Shown here: one piece after another, positions 1 through 8,633 of the stretch
Numbering within the stretch: the stretch's first letter is position 1
Layout of the letters: the number at the start of each line of letters is the position of its first letter
DNA from: a virus
Virus record (IMG/VR): IMGVR_UViG_3300017773_000146
Location: 1-23,625 of that record
DNA: 23,625 nt
Direction: 5' to 3' (one strand)
Translations under genes and position numbers: made by a program
Notes under the pieces: generated by a model
Databases searched by the model: none
What the model was told of the DNA's origin: nothing
Seen by the model: only the letters and a program-made list of their open reading frames with translations

Positions 1-3000
1 GCTACGCTGTCAAGAAATTCTATAACTTCAGCATCTGAAGCTTTTAAGATTGATAAATCTGTACCAATTATACCGTCTAACTTTAGTAACTTTATTAAAT
101 CATTTAACCATTGCTTAACTGATTTTTTACTAGCTACATCAAGATTTGAATAATACTCAGAAAGTATACCAAAAAGTTCTGCTATACTTTCCTCACTTTG
201 TATACCAGAAGGGTATTCACTAGAAAACTTTTCTAGTTTTTTTAATAGTTCTGGGGATGCTACTTTTTTTACAGATTCAAGCATCCTGTCTGTCAACGCT
301 TTTACTTTAGCTTCATTTATATTTCCACTTAATAATAAAGCATGGAATACTTCGTGTGCAACAGTTCTCTTATTAGATCCTTTTATGTTGATGTGTATCT
401 TTGCTCCACCTTCTACTTTTTCATAAAACCCTGAAGATAAACCACCTGTAGCTTGCATAAAAGATGCATTACTATCATGCATAATAAACTCTACGTTAGG
501 TAAAATTTTACGTAGCGCTTTTTTTGCTCTTCGTACTTGCTTTGATACCCTTGATTTTTTAGTATTAAATTCAATCTTCTCTCCCTCCGTCATTGGAGCA
601 TCTTCCTCTATTTTTACATCTTCTTGCGTTGTTGGAGCTTCTTCTACTTGGGTTGGTTCTTGATCCTCCTTAGTATCTGTATCTGTTTCTTCTTCGGTAA
701 CATCTTCAGTTTTTCTAAGTTTGTCAAATTGCTCTGTTTCTTTTTTAAATTGTTCATCTTTTTGTAATTGTTCGTTTACTAATTCTTGTTGCTCAGGTGT
801 TTGTATTTGTTTTAATTGTATTTGATACGCTGCGTCTACAGCATCAGAACCCTTCAACATTATAGTTTTGCCATCGTCAGATTTTAAAGAGACAGCTTTT
901 ACATTTCCATCATCATCATATTCTACACCTTGATTTTCTAAATTATCTTGTATGTTGTAATCAGTATTGTCTACTGATATTTTACCTTCAGGTGTTATAG
1001 ATATACGCTCTTGTTCTATTGATAAACCTGGAACATTAGTGTCCATTAATTCTTCAGCAACACCTAACTCGTATATTCTGTTTGTACCTTTCTCTTCAAA
1101 AACAAGTTGTTGACCATCTATATAAGTTTCTCCAACCAATGTTTCTCCATCTCTAACTAAAGTTGAAGGTCTATTAATAACATCACGAACAATTGTAGAA
1201 GGAGCATCTTGTTTTTTCTTTTCTTGTGCTTTCTTTTCTTCTGCTTTCTTTTCTTCTACTTTTTTATTTTGTTTTATTTTTTTCTTTATATTTTCTTCAC
1301 TTCTATATTTGTTTTCTTGTTTGAGTTGTTCAACAGCAATAGCTCTTTCAGATACATCTTTATCGTTAGAAATTATTTTAAGTTCCTCATCAATCTCATT
1401 TAACCTATTTTTAACATCGTCAGGTATTAATGATTTATCAGAGTTTTTAATAGAGTTTTCTAACTTTGATTTTTCTAATAACAAATCAAAAGAATCAGTA
1501 ACATTTAATGTAGAGCTTGGTATAGTCTTCAATATTTTAACTACTTCTTCATGTTTATTTAAAACATTTTGTGCTTCTTGCTTAGAAATACTTCCAGCTA
1601 ATATTTGAACCTTTAATCGTTTAGTTAAGTTAGTTCTAACGCTAGGATCATTAGCCATATAATGCATACCTTTTAAAATTTCTGCATCAATTTTACTTGA
1701 CCTAACACCATCTCTCATTAGCCCTATAGAATTTCCAAACCCTGACATCATTCCACCACCAGCAGCCTCCCAAAACGCTCCTTCCCCTCCTCTTCCTAAA
1801 GTTTCCATAGAAAAGAAATCTTCTGGATTTTCATATTTAAATGCAGATTCTCCACCTAATTTATTGTAAAGACCTTTTACACCTATACTAGAAATCTCTT
1901 GTAAGAATCCAGTTTCACCTTCGGTAATTGCACCACCAACAATTCTAATAGCTCTATTTGCTATTAAAGAATTTGTTTCAGCTAAAATAAGCTGGTTAAA
2001 TTTTCGTTGGGTCATTTTCCCTGTAGCTTTACCAAGCACACTTTTTATTACTTTTGCTGCAAAAGATTTAGCTGCAGCATTTTTTGAAATTAAAGAAGTA
2101 AAACCAAATCTTTCAAGCGCACCTTGAATTACACCTATAGTTGCTCCTGTCACAAGTAAATCTGTCATAGGCATATCCTTAAAGTTAGGGTCATCTATAA
2201 CTTCATCCACAACAGCATCAAAAGATTGAGCAAACAAAGCAGCAAAACCAGCAGGACCACTAAGAAGTGTAGCGCCCATTGCTGGTAAAGACCTAAGCAC
2301 ACCTGTTCCAGCTGTAAAAAAGCCACCTCTCTCTTCAGCTGAAAAATATTCATCAGTAACAGGTGCTCCAATATTTTCTGTAAGAGATCCTGTTATTGTT
2401 TTTTTTATATCAGTTAAAAGTTGTTTTCTTCCTTTTTCTCTATCAGCATATCCAACAAAATCTCCAACAGTGCCTCCGAAAATTTTTTGTACAACGGGGT
2501 CTGTAGTTCTTTTATATTGTAACATTAAATCACCTAAATCATATCCCGTTACAGCTAAATAAGTAGCTCCACTAGCTATATCCTCAAGGCCTGCTAAAAG
2601 AGAATTTAAAACAGCACCTTCTGTCGTACCTATATTTTCATCTCTTTCTATTTTTCCTTTTATAGCAATTCCAGATGCTACGTCTATACGTTTTTGTAAG
2701 TTCATAAGGGCCTCACCTTTAGGAACATTTTTATTAAATTTTTCTATAGATTCTTTATAGTCTTCTCGTTCTTCTTTAGTAAGGTATCCTTTCTTTTTAT
2801 ATAACTCTTCGTAACCTTTTACTTTATCATTATAAAAATTTTGGTCTACGTTTATATTGTTAATTTGATTACTAATGTTATTTTGAAAATCTTGATAAAT
2901 AACACCGTCTACAGAAGCTCTTGGGTTTGTTAGTTGGCTAACCATAGCTTGTGCTTCATCTTGATTTTTACCAACTCTATTGTTCCATATATAATTAGCA

Positions 3001-4280
3001 AGCATCCCTGCTCCCATTATTTCTGTTTCTTTTCTGAATGGATCTAAATCTACAAGTAATCCCTTCTTGTCAAACTTAGAATAAACTCTCATAGCATCTC
3101 CGCCACTAGTTTCTTCAGCAAATATTCCATATTGACTATAAGTGTCGTTTATTAACTTTACTACCTCCTCTTCTGATTTACCTATTAGCTCTGGGTTTAT
3201 TACTTTTAAAAAGTCACCTCTTTCTTTTTTTAATTTTTCTATTTTAGAAAATTGAGAATCAGATTGTATTTCAAAATTTCTTTTTTCTTTTTGTTTTGTT
3301 TTTTCTTCATCTGTAAGAAAATACCTGTTTAAATAATCTATTCCTCCATCTCCTTTTACCTCTGCCCATTTTTTAGAGCCTGGAGTTTTTCTATACCATA
3401 AACCATCTACGTTTTTGTATTCATTGTCTTCTTTATCTGGTAATCCTGTATATATTTTACCTCCTGATAAATTTGACTCTACTGTACTTTCTTGTTGTAA
3501 TTTTAAATTTGCCTCTCTTAATGTGCCCTCTAAAAAATAATTATTTAAAGCATTTATACTGCCTTTATTTGTTATTTTATTAAACGAGCCATCTCCATCT
3601 GCTAACTCTCTATACCAATCTCCATTTTTTGTATAATAACGATTTTTTTCTTTACTAGGATAGCCATCAAAAACTACATTTCCTTGTAGTATATTTTCCT
3701 CTTCTTTACTTAACTTTATGTTAAGCTTGTTTTGAAGATACGTATTGTATTTTGGTTTTTGTTTTTCTAGCTCTATACTTTCCTTCTTTTCCTTTCGAAT
3801 TCTATCTTGCTCACTTTCACGATTTAAATCACTTGGATTTAGGTTGTATTTTTTATTAAAATATTCTGGGTCATCTGTTTGAGTATAAGCGCCAGTTATT
3901 GGGTCTTGGACAAATCCACCAGCCTCCATCTTTTCTTGTTCTTCTCTTCTAACCTCAGCTTGCTTTTCTTCTTGTTTTTTCTTTCTATATAAATCTAGAA
4001 CTTCCTCTTGTTTTTTAGGTTCATATTTTTCTTGGGGTACTTCTTTACTAATGTTTATCTTATCTAAGATACTTGAACCATCCGAAGGCTGATCCTTCTT
4101 TTGAGCTTCTGTATCCGATGTAAAATTGATGCTTGCTTGTTCTGAAAGAGATGCAGTAGTTGTTGTAACGACTTTTTTTTGACTTTTTTTTTTATAATCG
4201 TCAATAACACTTTGTATAAGCTCATCACTCTCACCGTTTTCAACCATTGTTGCAATTAACTTTTTAAGTTCTTCGTCCAT
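1..4280 (-). CDS. Giant virion/ejection-type protein with zincin metallopeptidase motif (3' end beyond window)
   Basis: The frame is open for 1426 codons from an ATG at 4280 to the left edge without a stop, so the C-terminus is missing. Visible parts are a basic N-terminus and two copies of a module of about 73 residues, with G-x-P-x-K-E near residues 206 and 279, each followed by a WYR and ending in LN-x-YFL. A Gly/Ala-rich hydrophobic stretch lies near 650-725, with another small-residue patch near 837-852. A Lys/Glu-rich segment lies near 994-1025 and an acidic linker near 1194-1233. HEVFH follows at 1309-1313, preceded by a GFY...IHIN strand and followed about 54 residues later by EESIAEL. 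HExxH plus a downstream Glu is the zinc site pattern of gluzincin-like peptidases in phage 'polyvalent' proteins. As last gene after the 215- and 522-aa proteins, it sits like T7 gp16, so I infer an internal protein ejected with the DNA that cuts peptide bonds in the cell envelope or in virion proteins. Substrate unknown. Confidence 0.85.
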   Translation of the reverse strand, partial: MDEELKKLIATMVENGESDELIQSVIDDYKKKSQKKVVTTTTASLSEQASINFTSDTEAQKKDQPSDGSSILDKINISKEVPQEKYEPKKQEEVLDLYRKKKQEEKQAEVRREEQEKMEAGGFVQDPITGAYTQTDDPEYFNKKYNLNPSDLNRESEQDRIRKEKKESIELEKQKPKYNTYLQNKLNIKLSKEEENILQGNVVFDGYPSKEKNRYYTKNGDWYRELADGDGSFNKITNKGSINALNNYFLEGTLREANLKLQQESTVESNLSGGKIYTGLPDKEDNEYKNVDGLWYRKTPGSKKWAEVKGDGGIDYLNRYFLTDEEKTKQKEKRNFEIQSDSQFSKIEKLKKERGDFLKVINPELIGKSEEEVVKLINDTYSQYGIFAEETSGGDAMRVYSKFDKKGLLVDLDPFRKETEIMGAGMLANYIWNNRVGKNQDEAQAMVSQLTNPRASVDGVIYQDFQNNISNQINNINVDQNFYNDKVKGYEELYKKKGYLTKEEREDYKESIEKFNKNVPKGEALMNLQKRIDVASGIAIKGKIERDENIGTTEGAVLNSLLAGLEDIASGATYLAVTGYDLGDLMLQYKRTTDPVVQKIFGGTVGDFVGYADREKGRKQLLTDIKKTITGSLTENIGAPVTDEYFSAEERGGFFTAGTGVLRSLPAMGATLLSGPAGFAALFAQSFDAVVDEVIDDPNFKDMPMTDLLVTGATIGVIQGALERFGFTSLISKNAAAKSFAAKVIKSVLGKATGKMTQRKFNQLILAETNSLIANRAIRIVGGAITEGETGFLQEISSIGVKGLYNKLGGESAFKYENPEDFFSMETLGRGGEGAFWEAAGGGMMSGFGNSIGLMRDGVRSSKIDAEILKGMHYMANDPSVRTNLTKRLKVQILAGSISKQEAQNVLNKHEEVVKILKTIPSSTLNVTDSFDLLLEKSKLENSIKNSDKSLIPDDVKNRLNEIDEELKIISNDKDVSERAIAVEQLKQENKYRSEENIKKKIKQNKKVEEKKAEEKKAQEKKKQDAPSTIVRDVINRPSTLVRDGETLVGETYIDGQQLVFEEKGTNRIYELGVAEELMDTNVPGLSIEQERISITPEGKISVDNTDYNIQDNLENQGVEYDDDGNVKAVSLKSDDGKTIMLKGSDAVDAAYQIQLKQIQTPEQQELVNEQLQKDEQFKKETEQFDKLRKTEDVTEEETDTDTKEDQEPTQVEEAPTTQEDVKIEEDAPMTEGEKIEFNTKKSRVSKQVRRAKKALRKILPNVEFIMHDSNASFMQATGGLSSGFYEKVEGGAKIHINIKGSNKRTVAHEVFHALLLSGNINEAKVKALTDRMLESVKKVASPELLKKLEKFSSEYPSGIQSEESIAELFGILSEYYSNLDVASKKSVKQWLNDLIKLLKLDGIIGTDLSILKASDAEVIEFLDSV
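342..356 (-). other. HExxH zinc-binding motif (HEVFH) in the giant virion protein
   Basis: These five codons read His-Glu-Val-Phe-His at residues 1309-1313. They follow a short hydrophobic strand containing IHIN and begin a hydrophobic helix (ALLLS). The Glu pair at residues 1363-1364 or Glu1368, in EESIAEL, is the likely third ligand region. The surrounding pattern is typical of zincins and hard to explain by chance, but catalytic activity is inferred only. Confidence 0.7.
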
Positions 4281-4293
4281 CTTATTTCTTTTT

Positions 4294-5862
4294 CTATTTT
4301 TCTAATTGCTTAAGATAATAAGCTTTTTTTTCAGCATCAGTCATACCTTCTGTTGGCTTATTACTTCCCCCTCCCATTTCTGCGTCATATACACCTCTAT
4401 ATTTACCCATTTTATCTACGCTAAGTTCATTTAAATATGTAGCGAAATCTGCCTCTGTTTCTAATACTCCTATACGACCTCTATACTCATCAGAGCCTCT
4501 TTTTAAATTAAGTCTTTCATCTTCAGTAGGAGGTTTGTAAATAACAAACTTTCCGTTTTCAATTTTTAACTGATAGCCAGGTTTCAATAAAGCCTTCATT
4601 CCAGAAGGGTTTTTATCGTCATATGCCTCTCTAAATATTTTATAGCTATCTGGTATTTTACCGAAGGTGATTTTTGATTTGTCACTATCACTCCCGCTTT
4701 TTCGTTTATATGGCCTTGATTGTTTGGATGAAACCGTCATATCTACAGCTCTACCTACCATATCTTTAGCTTCTTGTAAAGCTTCTTTCCAACTAGGATC
4801 ATCTGTATCTATAACTAAATTATTTGACCCATCAGGCTTCCATTTTATTAAGAATTTTTCTTGGTCTTTTATAAATTGCTCTTCTTCTTCTTTGGTCATT
4901 TCTCTACCTTCAACATCATCATATTCAAAATCTCCATTTGGGAGTTTTCTATCTGTTTTTATACTATATCCATTTGACAAAGCAATCTTTGCTTCATCTA
5001 ACCTTTCTTGAATTATTTTTTGCTTCTGCTCCTCATTAAAATATCCTTCATAATCTTGAAAATATTTATATTCAGTTAGCTCACCACCACCATTATCTGC
5101 AAGTACACTATAAGCTTTTTCAGGAGTATTTGTTAGTTGGTGCATTAAAGATGCTTTACTAGAGTCAAATAAACCTTCTTTTCCTTTAGCTATATCTGTA
5201 GTTACAACTCCAGTTTTTTGGTCTACAGTTGTATTACCTTTCCAATTTTTAGCTACTTCTGCAACTTGGTCACTTACTTTTACTAATACAGCCCTTAAAT
5301 TTGAAGGGTTATTTAAATTTTTAACATTTTGTTTATCTATTATATTATTTTTTTCATCTCTTTTTATTGTGTAACCCGTACCATCTAAACCAGTATAATA
5401 TTCAACGCCATTCATATCAGCATTTTGTGCAAAATATTGCATTTTTAAAGCACTACCATCACCCGTTTTCCCTTCCGCATCTTCTTTGTTGAATAAGTCT
5501 ATAGTTTTGTCATAGTTTAAACTTGTGGTTGTAAATGCTCTATATGAATCTTCTGCGTTATTTTTAAATAATTTATACTGCTCTGCTGTTATCTCTCCGT
5601 TTGCAAGTTGTTGGTTCAAGCTAAACAATTGATTTTTAATACCATATAAACCATTAGTAGCAACCTCTTGATAAGATTTGTTTTGACCAATAGCAAAATT
5701 TGACATAGTCCTAAAAGTTTCATTAGCTTCACTTTGTATCTTTTCTCTTTTTTCTCTACGCTTATCTTGAGCACCTGCTATAGTTCTAGATAGCCCAGCA
5801 AATAAAGAACCTAAATTAGGGCTAGGCGTTATAATCATATCTTCTTCTTCTTCTTCTGCCAT
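4294..5862 (-). CDS. Internal virion protein candidate, 522 aa (T7 gp15 position)
   Basis: I do not recognise a catalytic domain. The N-terminus is very acidic (five Glu in residues 3-7). A predicted helical, highly charged segment follows (SRTIAGAQDKRREKREKIQ near 25-43), and the protein is rich in Gln, Asn, Lys and Glu with no signal peptide or membrane segment. The central part is soluble and mixed in character, and the C-terminus ends in a Lys-rich helix. It starts 12 nt downstream of the 215-aa gene and stops 14 nt before the start of the giant protein, so the three are surely co-transcribed. Order and size class resemble T7 gp14-gp15-gp16, where gp15 forms part of the DNA-ejection tube across the periplasm. 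That role is inferred from position alone. It could also be another virion cargo protein. Confidence 0.75.
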   Translation of the reverse strand: MAEEEEEDMIITPSPNLGSLFAGLSRTIAGAQDKRREKREKIQSEANETFRTMSNFAIGQNKSYQEVATNGLYGIKNQLFSLNQQLANGEITAEQYKLFKNNAEDSYRAFTTTSLNYDKTIDLFNKEDAEGKTGDGSALKMQYFAQNADMNGVEYYTGLDGTGYTIKRDEKNNIIDKQNVKNLNNPSNLRAVLVKVSDQVAEVAKNWKGNTTVDQKTGVVTTDIAKGKEGLFDSSKASLMHQLTNTPEKAYSVLADNGGGELTEYKYFQDYEGYFNEEQKQKIIQERLDEAKIALSNGYSIKTDRKLPNGDFEYDDVEGREMTKEEEEQFIKDQEKFLIKWKPDGSNNLVIDTDDPSWKEALQEAKDMVGRAVDMTVSSKQSRPYKRKSGSDSDKSKITFGKIPDSYKIFREAYDDKNPSGMKALLKPGYQLKIENGKFVIYKPPTEDERLNLKRGSDEYRGRIGVLETEADFATYLNELSVDKMGKYRGVYDAEMGGGSNKPTEGMTDAEKKAYYLKQLEK

Positions 5863-5873
5863 TATTATTTTTT

Positions 5874-6521
5874 TTAACCTATATTTGGATCATCACCAAA
5901 AGGATTAGAAAATATAACATCCTCTGCACCCGTATTTTCATTTATACTTCCTCCACCTATATTAGTATCTAAACCTTGAGATTTATTTTTAGCAAGTTTA
6001 TCGCTCTCTAGCCCTGTAACTAAAGCGCCTGCGCTATCAAATGCACCAGTTACAGATGCTGCCATATTTGCTTGAGCCTGTTGAGCTGCTTGCATATTTG
6101 CTTGAACAGAAGCTAACTCCATAGCTCCTTTTCGTTGCGCTTTTCTAGCCTCTATACCTTGCTCTGCACTAGCCTCTGCTGCGTCTCTTTCGTACTCTAA
6201 TTTTGCTTGTTTTTCTGCTGCTTTTAGTTTTTGATCTCTACCAGCCTTCACTATGTTTGTTACTTGAGCTGCACCAGCCTCACCTAAATCTTGAGCTGCC
6301 ATTAACGCGTCAGCCTCACTTTGAGAAGTTTCTTCAAAAGCTAGCCTTGATACATCTGGAGCTTGTAGCGCCTCAAAAGGATTTGCTTCACTTATACTAG
6401 CAGCTCTATTTCTAGCTGCTCTAGCTCTACTTTCGGCTTTGTCTTTTTGCTCATTTTCATAAATCATTTGTCCAGCTGATGCTGCAAGACCTATAACCGC
6501 TATTGCTGTTGCTGCTGCCAT
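5874..6521 (-). CDS. Internal virion protein candidate, 215 aa, alanine-rich helical (T7 gp14 position)
   Basis: The first 20 residues are hydrophobic and small (a run of Ala, Ile, Val, Gly), followed at once by a long Ala/Lys/Glu/Arg/Gln-rich region that should form a coiled coil to about residue 155. A Gly/Asn-rich, probably flexible tail ends the protein. This arrangement of an N-terminal hydrophobic helix plus an amphipathic helical body is the usual look of small phage internal core proteins such as T7 gp14 (196 aa), which forms the outer-membrane pore of the ejection apparatus. The start is 2 nt from the stop of the GNAT-like gene. Function is inferred from composition and position. A general structural or assembly protein is the main alternative. 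Confidence 0.75.
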   Translation of the reverse strand: MAAATAIAVIGLAASAGQMIYENEQKDKAESRARAARNRAASISEANPFEALQAPDVSRLAFEETSQSEADALMAAQDLGEAGAAQVTNIVKAGRDQKLKAAEKQAKLEYERDAAEASAEQGIEARKAQRKGAMELASVQANMQAAQQAQANMAASVTGAFDSAGALVTGLESDKLAKNKSQGLDTNIGGGSINENTGAEDVIFSNPFGDDPNIG

Positions 6522-6522
6522 A

Positions 6523-6930
6523 TTACACTTTTTTTATCATCTCAGTACAGTTGGTGCTACCCATAATGTATCCACACTCTTTATAACTGTCCATCAATAA
6601 GTTGTTTTTTAAAGATGTAAAAATATACTTACATCCTTTATCTTCTGCTATAAGAGAAAGAGTTTCTATTAAAAGTTCTATAGCACTCTTTCTATCTTTT
6701 TCTTTATACTCAAAGTTTGACACTATATACTCCACCCATGCTGTACTTGAATTTGTTAAATATATAAAACCAGCACAAACATCAATATCTCCTTTTGACA
6801 CCATAATACCACAAGTGCCTTCTTGTGGAAGCATATCTTTTGGAGGAGGTGTCCATCTCCAATCTCTCCACCACCTTACTAATGTGTTTTCGTAATCTCC
6901 TTTTTCTAGTGTCCTCCAATTAAATTCCAT
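6523..6930 (-). CDS. GNAT-like (acyltransferase-fold) protein, 135 aa
   Basis: The protein has the strand-helix order of a small N-acetyltransferase: an N-terminal helix with aromatic residues (Trp20, Trp21 and Trp24, then Pro-Pro-Pro), a GIMV strand, an AGFIYLT strand, then WVEYIVSN followed by a charged loop and the helix KSAIELLIE, and finally YIFTSLKNN and YKECGYI. The canonical Arg/Gln-x-x-Gly-x-Gly/Ala acetyl-CoA loop is degenerate (EYKEKDRKSA), so catalysis is uncertain. Similar short GNAT-like proteins occur next to internal virion genes in marine podoviruses, and the position matches T7 gene 13. A promoter-like motif lies 14 nt upstream, so it may head a transcription unit with the three genes that follow. 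It may be a virion assembly factor that kept the fold and not an active enzyme. Confidence 0.7.
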   Translation of the reverse strand: MEFNWRTLEKGDYENTLVRWWRDWRWTPPPKDMLPQEGTCGIMVSKGDIDVCAGFIYLTNSSTAWVEYIVSNFEYKEKDRKSAIELLIETLSLIAEDKGCKYIFTSLKNNLLMDSYKECGYIMGSTNCTEMIKKV

Positions 6931-6943
6931 AATAATTAATACC

Positions 6944-6953
6944 TACAAAGATA
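6944..6953 (-). promoter_or_regulatory. Promoter-like motif TATCTTTGTA before the GNAT-like gene
   Basis: The minus strand reads TATCTTTGTA in the 29-nt gap before the start at 6930. It contains the Bacteroidota -7 element TAnnTTTG, and transcription would start about 10 nt before the ATG. I see no TTG at the expected -33 spacing, so this is a half-site prediction supported by its recurrence elsewhere in the window. Confidence 0.5.
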
Positions 6954-6959
6954 TAAAAA

Positions 6960-7694
6960 TTAAGGGTAACTTTTCATTGCATCCGAAGAAACTGTAAATA
7001 ATTCTACAGAATCTTTACTATCACTTGTTAATTTTACCTCCATATAAGAACCTCTAGCTCCATAAGACTCTGCGGTACTATCTTTTACAGCAACAACAAA
7101 ATCTCCATTTGCGTTTGGTGTAACAGCGGCAGCGGATACTGTAATTGTTGTAGAAGTTAAACTAGCTATGGTGCCTACCTTTTGTAAAGCAACATTACCT
7201 GGGTCAGCCGATATATATATAGTGTCATTTACCATTACTGAAGATGGTATAGGATTTGCAAATGTAAAAACTAAACTGTTATAGGCAGCTACACCTACAC
7301 CTTGTGTTGACATAGCTTTCAAATCAACAGTATCTGCCGCTCTTCTTATGTGACCATAATACTCTCCCTCTTTAAGATTAAAGTAGCTACGCTCTACAAC
7401 ACCTGTAGTAAAATCAGTTGTTATATCTGCCTTCCAAGCTACATTACTCCATAACGCTAAAGTTTTATAAACTTTATTATCAGCAACGTCTTGATTGAAG
7501 ATAGGAGTTATAGTAGATGTATACTGGTCCCCATAATAATTATTTCTAACACTATTTGTGTTGTGTTTATATAGTTGCCCATATTTCCATGTGTACAAAG
7601 AATTGTTAAGACCTATCATCCAGTCTGGTTTATAAGAGTGAAATGAAGTCCATCCTTTTGCTGCTACCGAGTAGCTTATTGTTTCTACAGCCAT
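6960..7694 (-). CDS. Tail protein domain of the 'FHSYKPDW' type, 244 aa
   Basis: The N-terminal half has a strongly aromatic signature: GWTSFHSYKPDW near residues 14-25, then LNNSLYTW, GQLYKHN and, further on, RNNYYG. This pattern is familiar, from memory, from the C-terminal part of the large tail (stabilisation) proteins of crAss-like and other Bacteroidota phages. The C-terminal half is Ser/Thr/Val-rich and beta-predicted. Here the domain is a free-standing gene, separated from the 1555-aa tail protein by the adhesin and the glycosyltransferase-like gene. The likely role is a structural tail component that contacts the hub. The gene begins 9 nt after the preceding stop, with a TAACTTTGTA motif overlapping that stop. 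Confidence 0.75.
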   Translation of the reverse strand: MAVETISYSVAAKGWTSFHSYKPDWMIGLNNSLYTWKYGQLYKHNTNSVRNNYYGDQYTSTITPIFNQDVADNKVYKTLALWSNVAWKADITTDFTTGVVERSYFNLKEGEYYGHIRRAADTVDLKAMSTQGVGVAAYNSLVFTFANPIPSSVMVNDTIYISADPGNVALQKVGTIASLTSTTITVSAAAVTPNANGDFVVAVKDSTAESYGARGSYMEVKLTSDSKDSVELFTVSSDAMKSYP

Positions 7695-7696
7695 AT

Positions 7697-7706
7697 TACA
7701 AAGTTA
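7697..7706 (-). promoter_or_regulatory. Weak candidate promoter motif TAACTTTGTA before the 244-aa gene
   Basis: The same 10-base pattern as at the other sites, overlapping the stop codon of the glycosyltransferase-like gene. It lies only 2 nt from the ATG at 7694, so any transcript would be nearly leaderless. It may be a coincidence and is listed mainly because it matches the shared TANCTTTGTA form. Confidence 0.25.
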
Positions 7707-8633
7707 AGAAATTAAAATAGATGTTTTAGCACTTTTTTGTATAGCATCAAAATATTTTATTGAGCATCTGTTTGGATCTAAATCTAACTGCTCATTATAA
7801 GGTAATTTTTCTATATACCCAGCCTTGTAAAACATCTTACTTTTATCATCGACAACACCTGCATTGTGAAAAAAAGAAACGCTGTCCCACTTATCTATAT
7901 GACAAGTAGCCCAACAAAAATCAAATTCTTTTGGTACAATTACATTATGTTTATACTTCCAAGCGTTCCAAAGCTCAGACCACATACTAGCTGTCCATAT
8001 CTGAATGTCATTAACATCTTTATCTCCGTAGTTGTTTTTCTCTTGCAGTAACCAATTGTAAAGATTAACAGCATCTTCTTCAACTTCAGCCCAATACTCA
8101 TGCGTTAAGTTTTTCATAAGCTTCTGTGCTCCACCAGAATTTTTTTGGTTTGCTCTAACAGCACAAGCACATAACCCTACAACTTTAGCCATACCTTCCA
8201 ATAAACCTTTCCCTTTACTTTCTATGTACTCTGCACCTACGTAAGATACAGTATCTGAAAAGTACCAATTATCATCGTGCTGAAATTTACTAAAATCAAA
8301 ATACTTAGTAAATATAAAATCGCAATCGTGAAAAAATATAGCTGCCTCAGATAGCTCTGGAAATCTTTTAAAATGTTTTTTTAGTATATGTGCTTGGATT
8401 GCAGGAGGGTAATTACATTCACCCATCTCATCTAGGTAAAAGAAAAATCTAACATGTGGGTATTTCTGCTGTAGATTTATCCATGAATCTGGAATAAAAT
8501 CTATATAGGAAGCTATCACTTCAATGTTATTACCATTATAACCTAACCCAAGAAAATTATCTAGGTACACCTCTGTTTGCCAAGCATAATAATCATTAGC
8601 TGGCTGTGCCGACATTTGAACTAATCGTTTCAT
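7704..8633 (-). CDS. Glycosyltransferase-like protein (GT-A type)
   Basis: I place the start at 8633, giving 309 aa, because its ATG overlaps the TGA of the adhesin gene as ATGA and the product then opens directly with a KRLVQMSA beta strand. A frame extending to 8660 would add nine residues inside the upstream gene. Motifs, numbered from this start: AIFFHDCDFIF near 98-108 with the Asp-Cys-Asp of a DxD metal/nucleotide-sugar site, SGGAQ near 166-170, a Trp-rich helix near 213-225 and FFHNAGV near 254-260. These fit a GT-A glycosyltransferase fold. Similar genes sit among tail genes of marine phages. It may glycosylate a virion protein (the preceding protein is Thr-rich) or modify host glycans. 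The acceptor cannot be told from sequence. Confidence 0.7.
   Translation of the reverse strand: MKRLVQMSAQPANDYYAWQTEVYLDNFLGLGYNGNNIEVIASYIDFIPDSWINLQQKYPHVRFFFYLDEMGECNYPPAIQAHILKKHFKRFPELSEAAIFFHDCDFIFTKYFDFSKFQHDDNWYFSDTVSYVGAEYIESKGKGLLEGMAKVVGLCACAVRANQKNSGGAQKLMKNLTHEYWAEVEEDAVNLYNWLLQEKNNYGDKDVNDIQIWTASMWSELWNAWKYKHNVIVPKEFDFCWATCHIDKWDSVSFFHNAGVVDDKSKMFYKAGYIEKLPYNEQLDLDPNRCSIKYFDAIQKSAKTSILIS

Noticed and set aside
1209-1403. Plus-strand reading frame rich in Phe and Leu
   Set aside because: It is the antisense of the Lys/Glu-rich segment of the giant protein (AAA/GAA codons read as TTT/TTC). It has no gene context on that strand.
4064-4255. Short minus-strand frame overlapping the start of the giant gene, next to runs of ten and eight A that could allow ribosomal slippage
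   Set aside because: Frame zero stays open for more than 1400 codons with recognisable motifs. The A-runs are explained by Lys codons, and nothing suggests a programmed frameshift.
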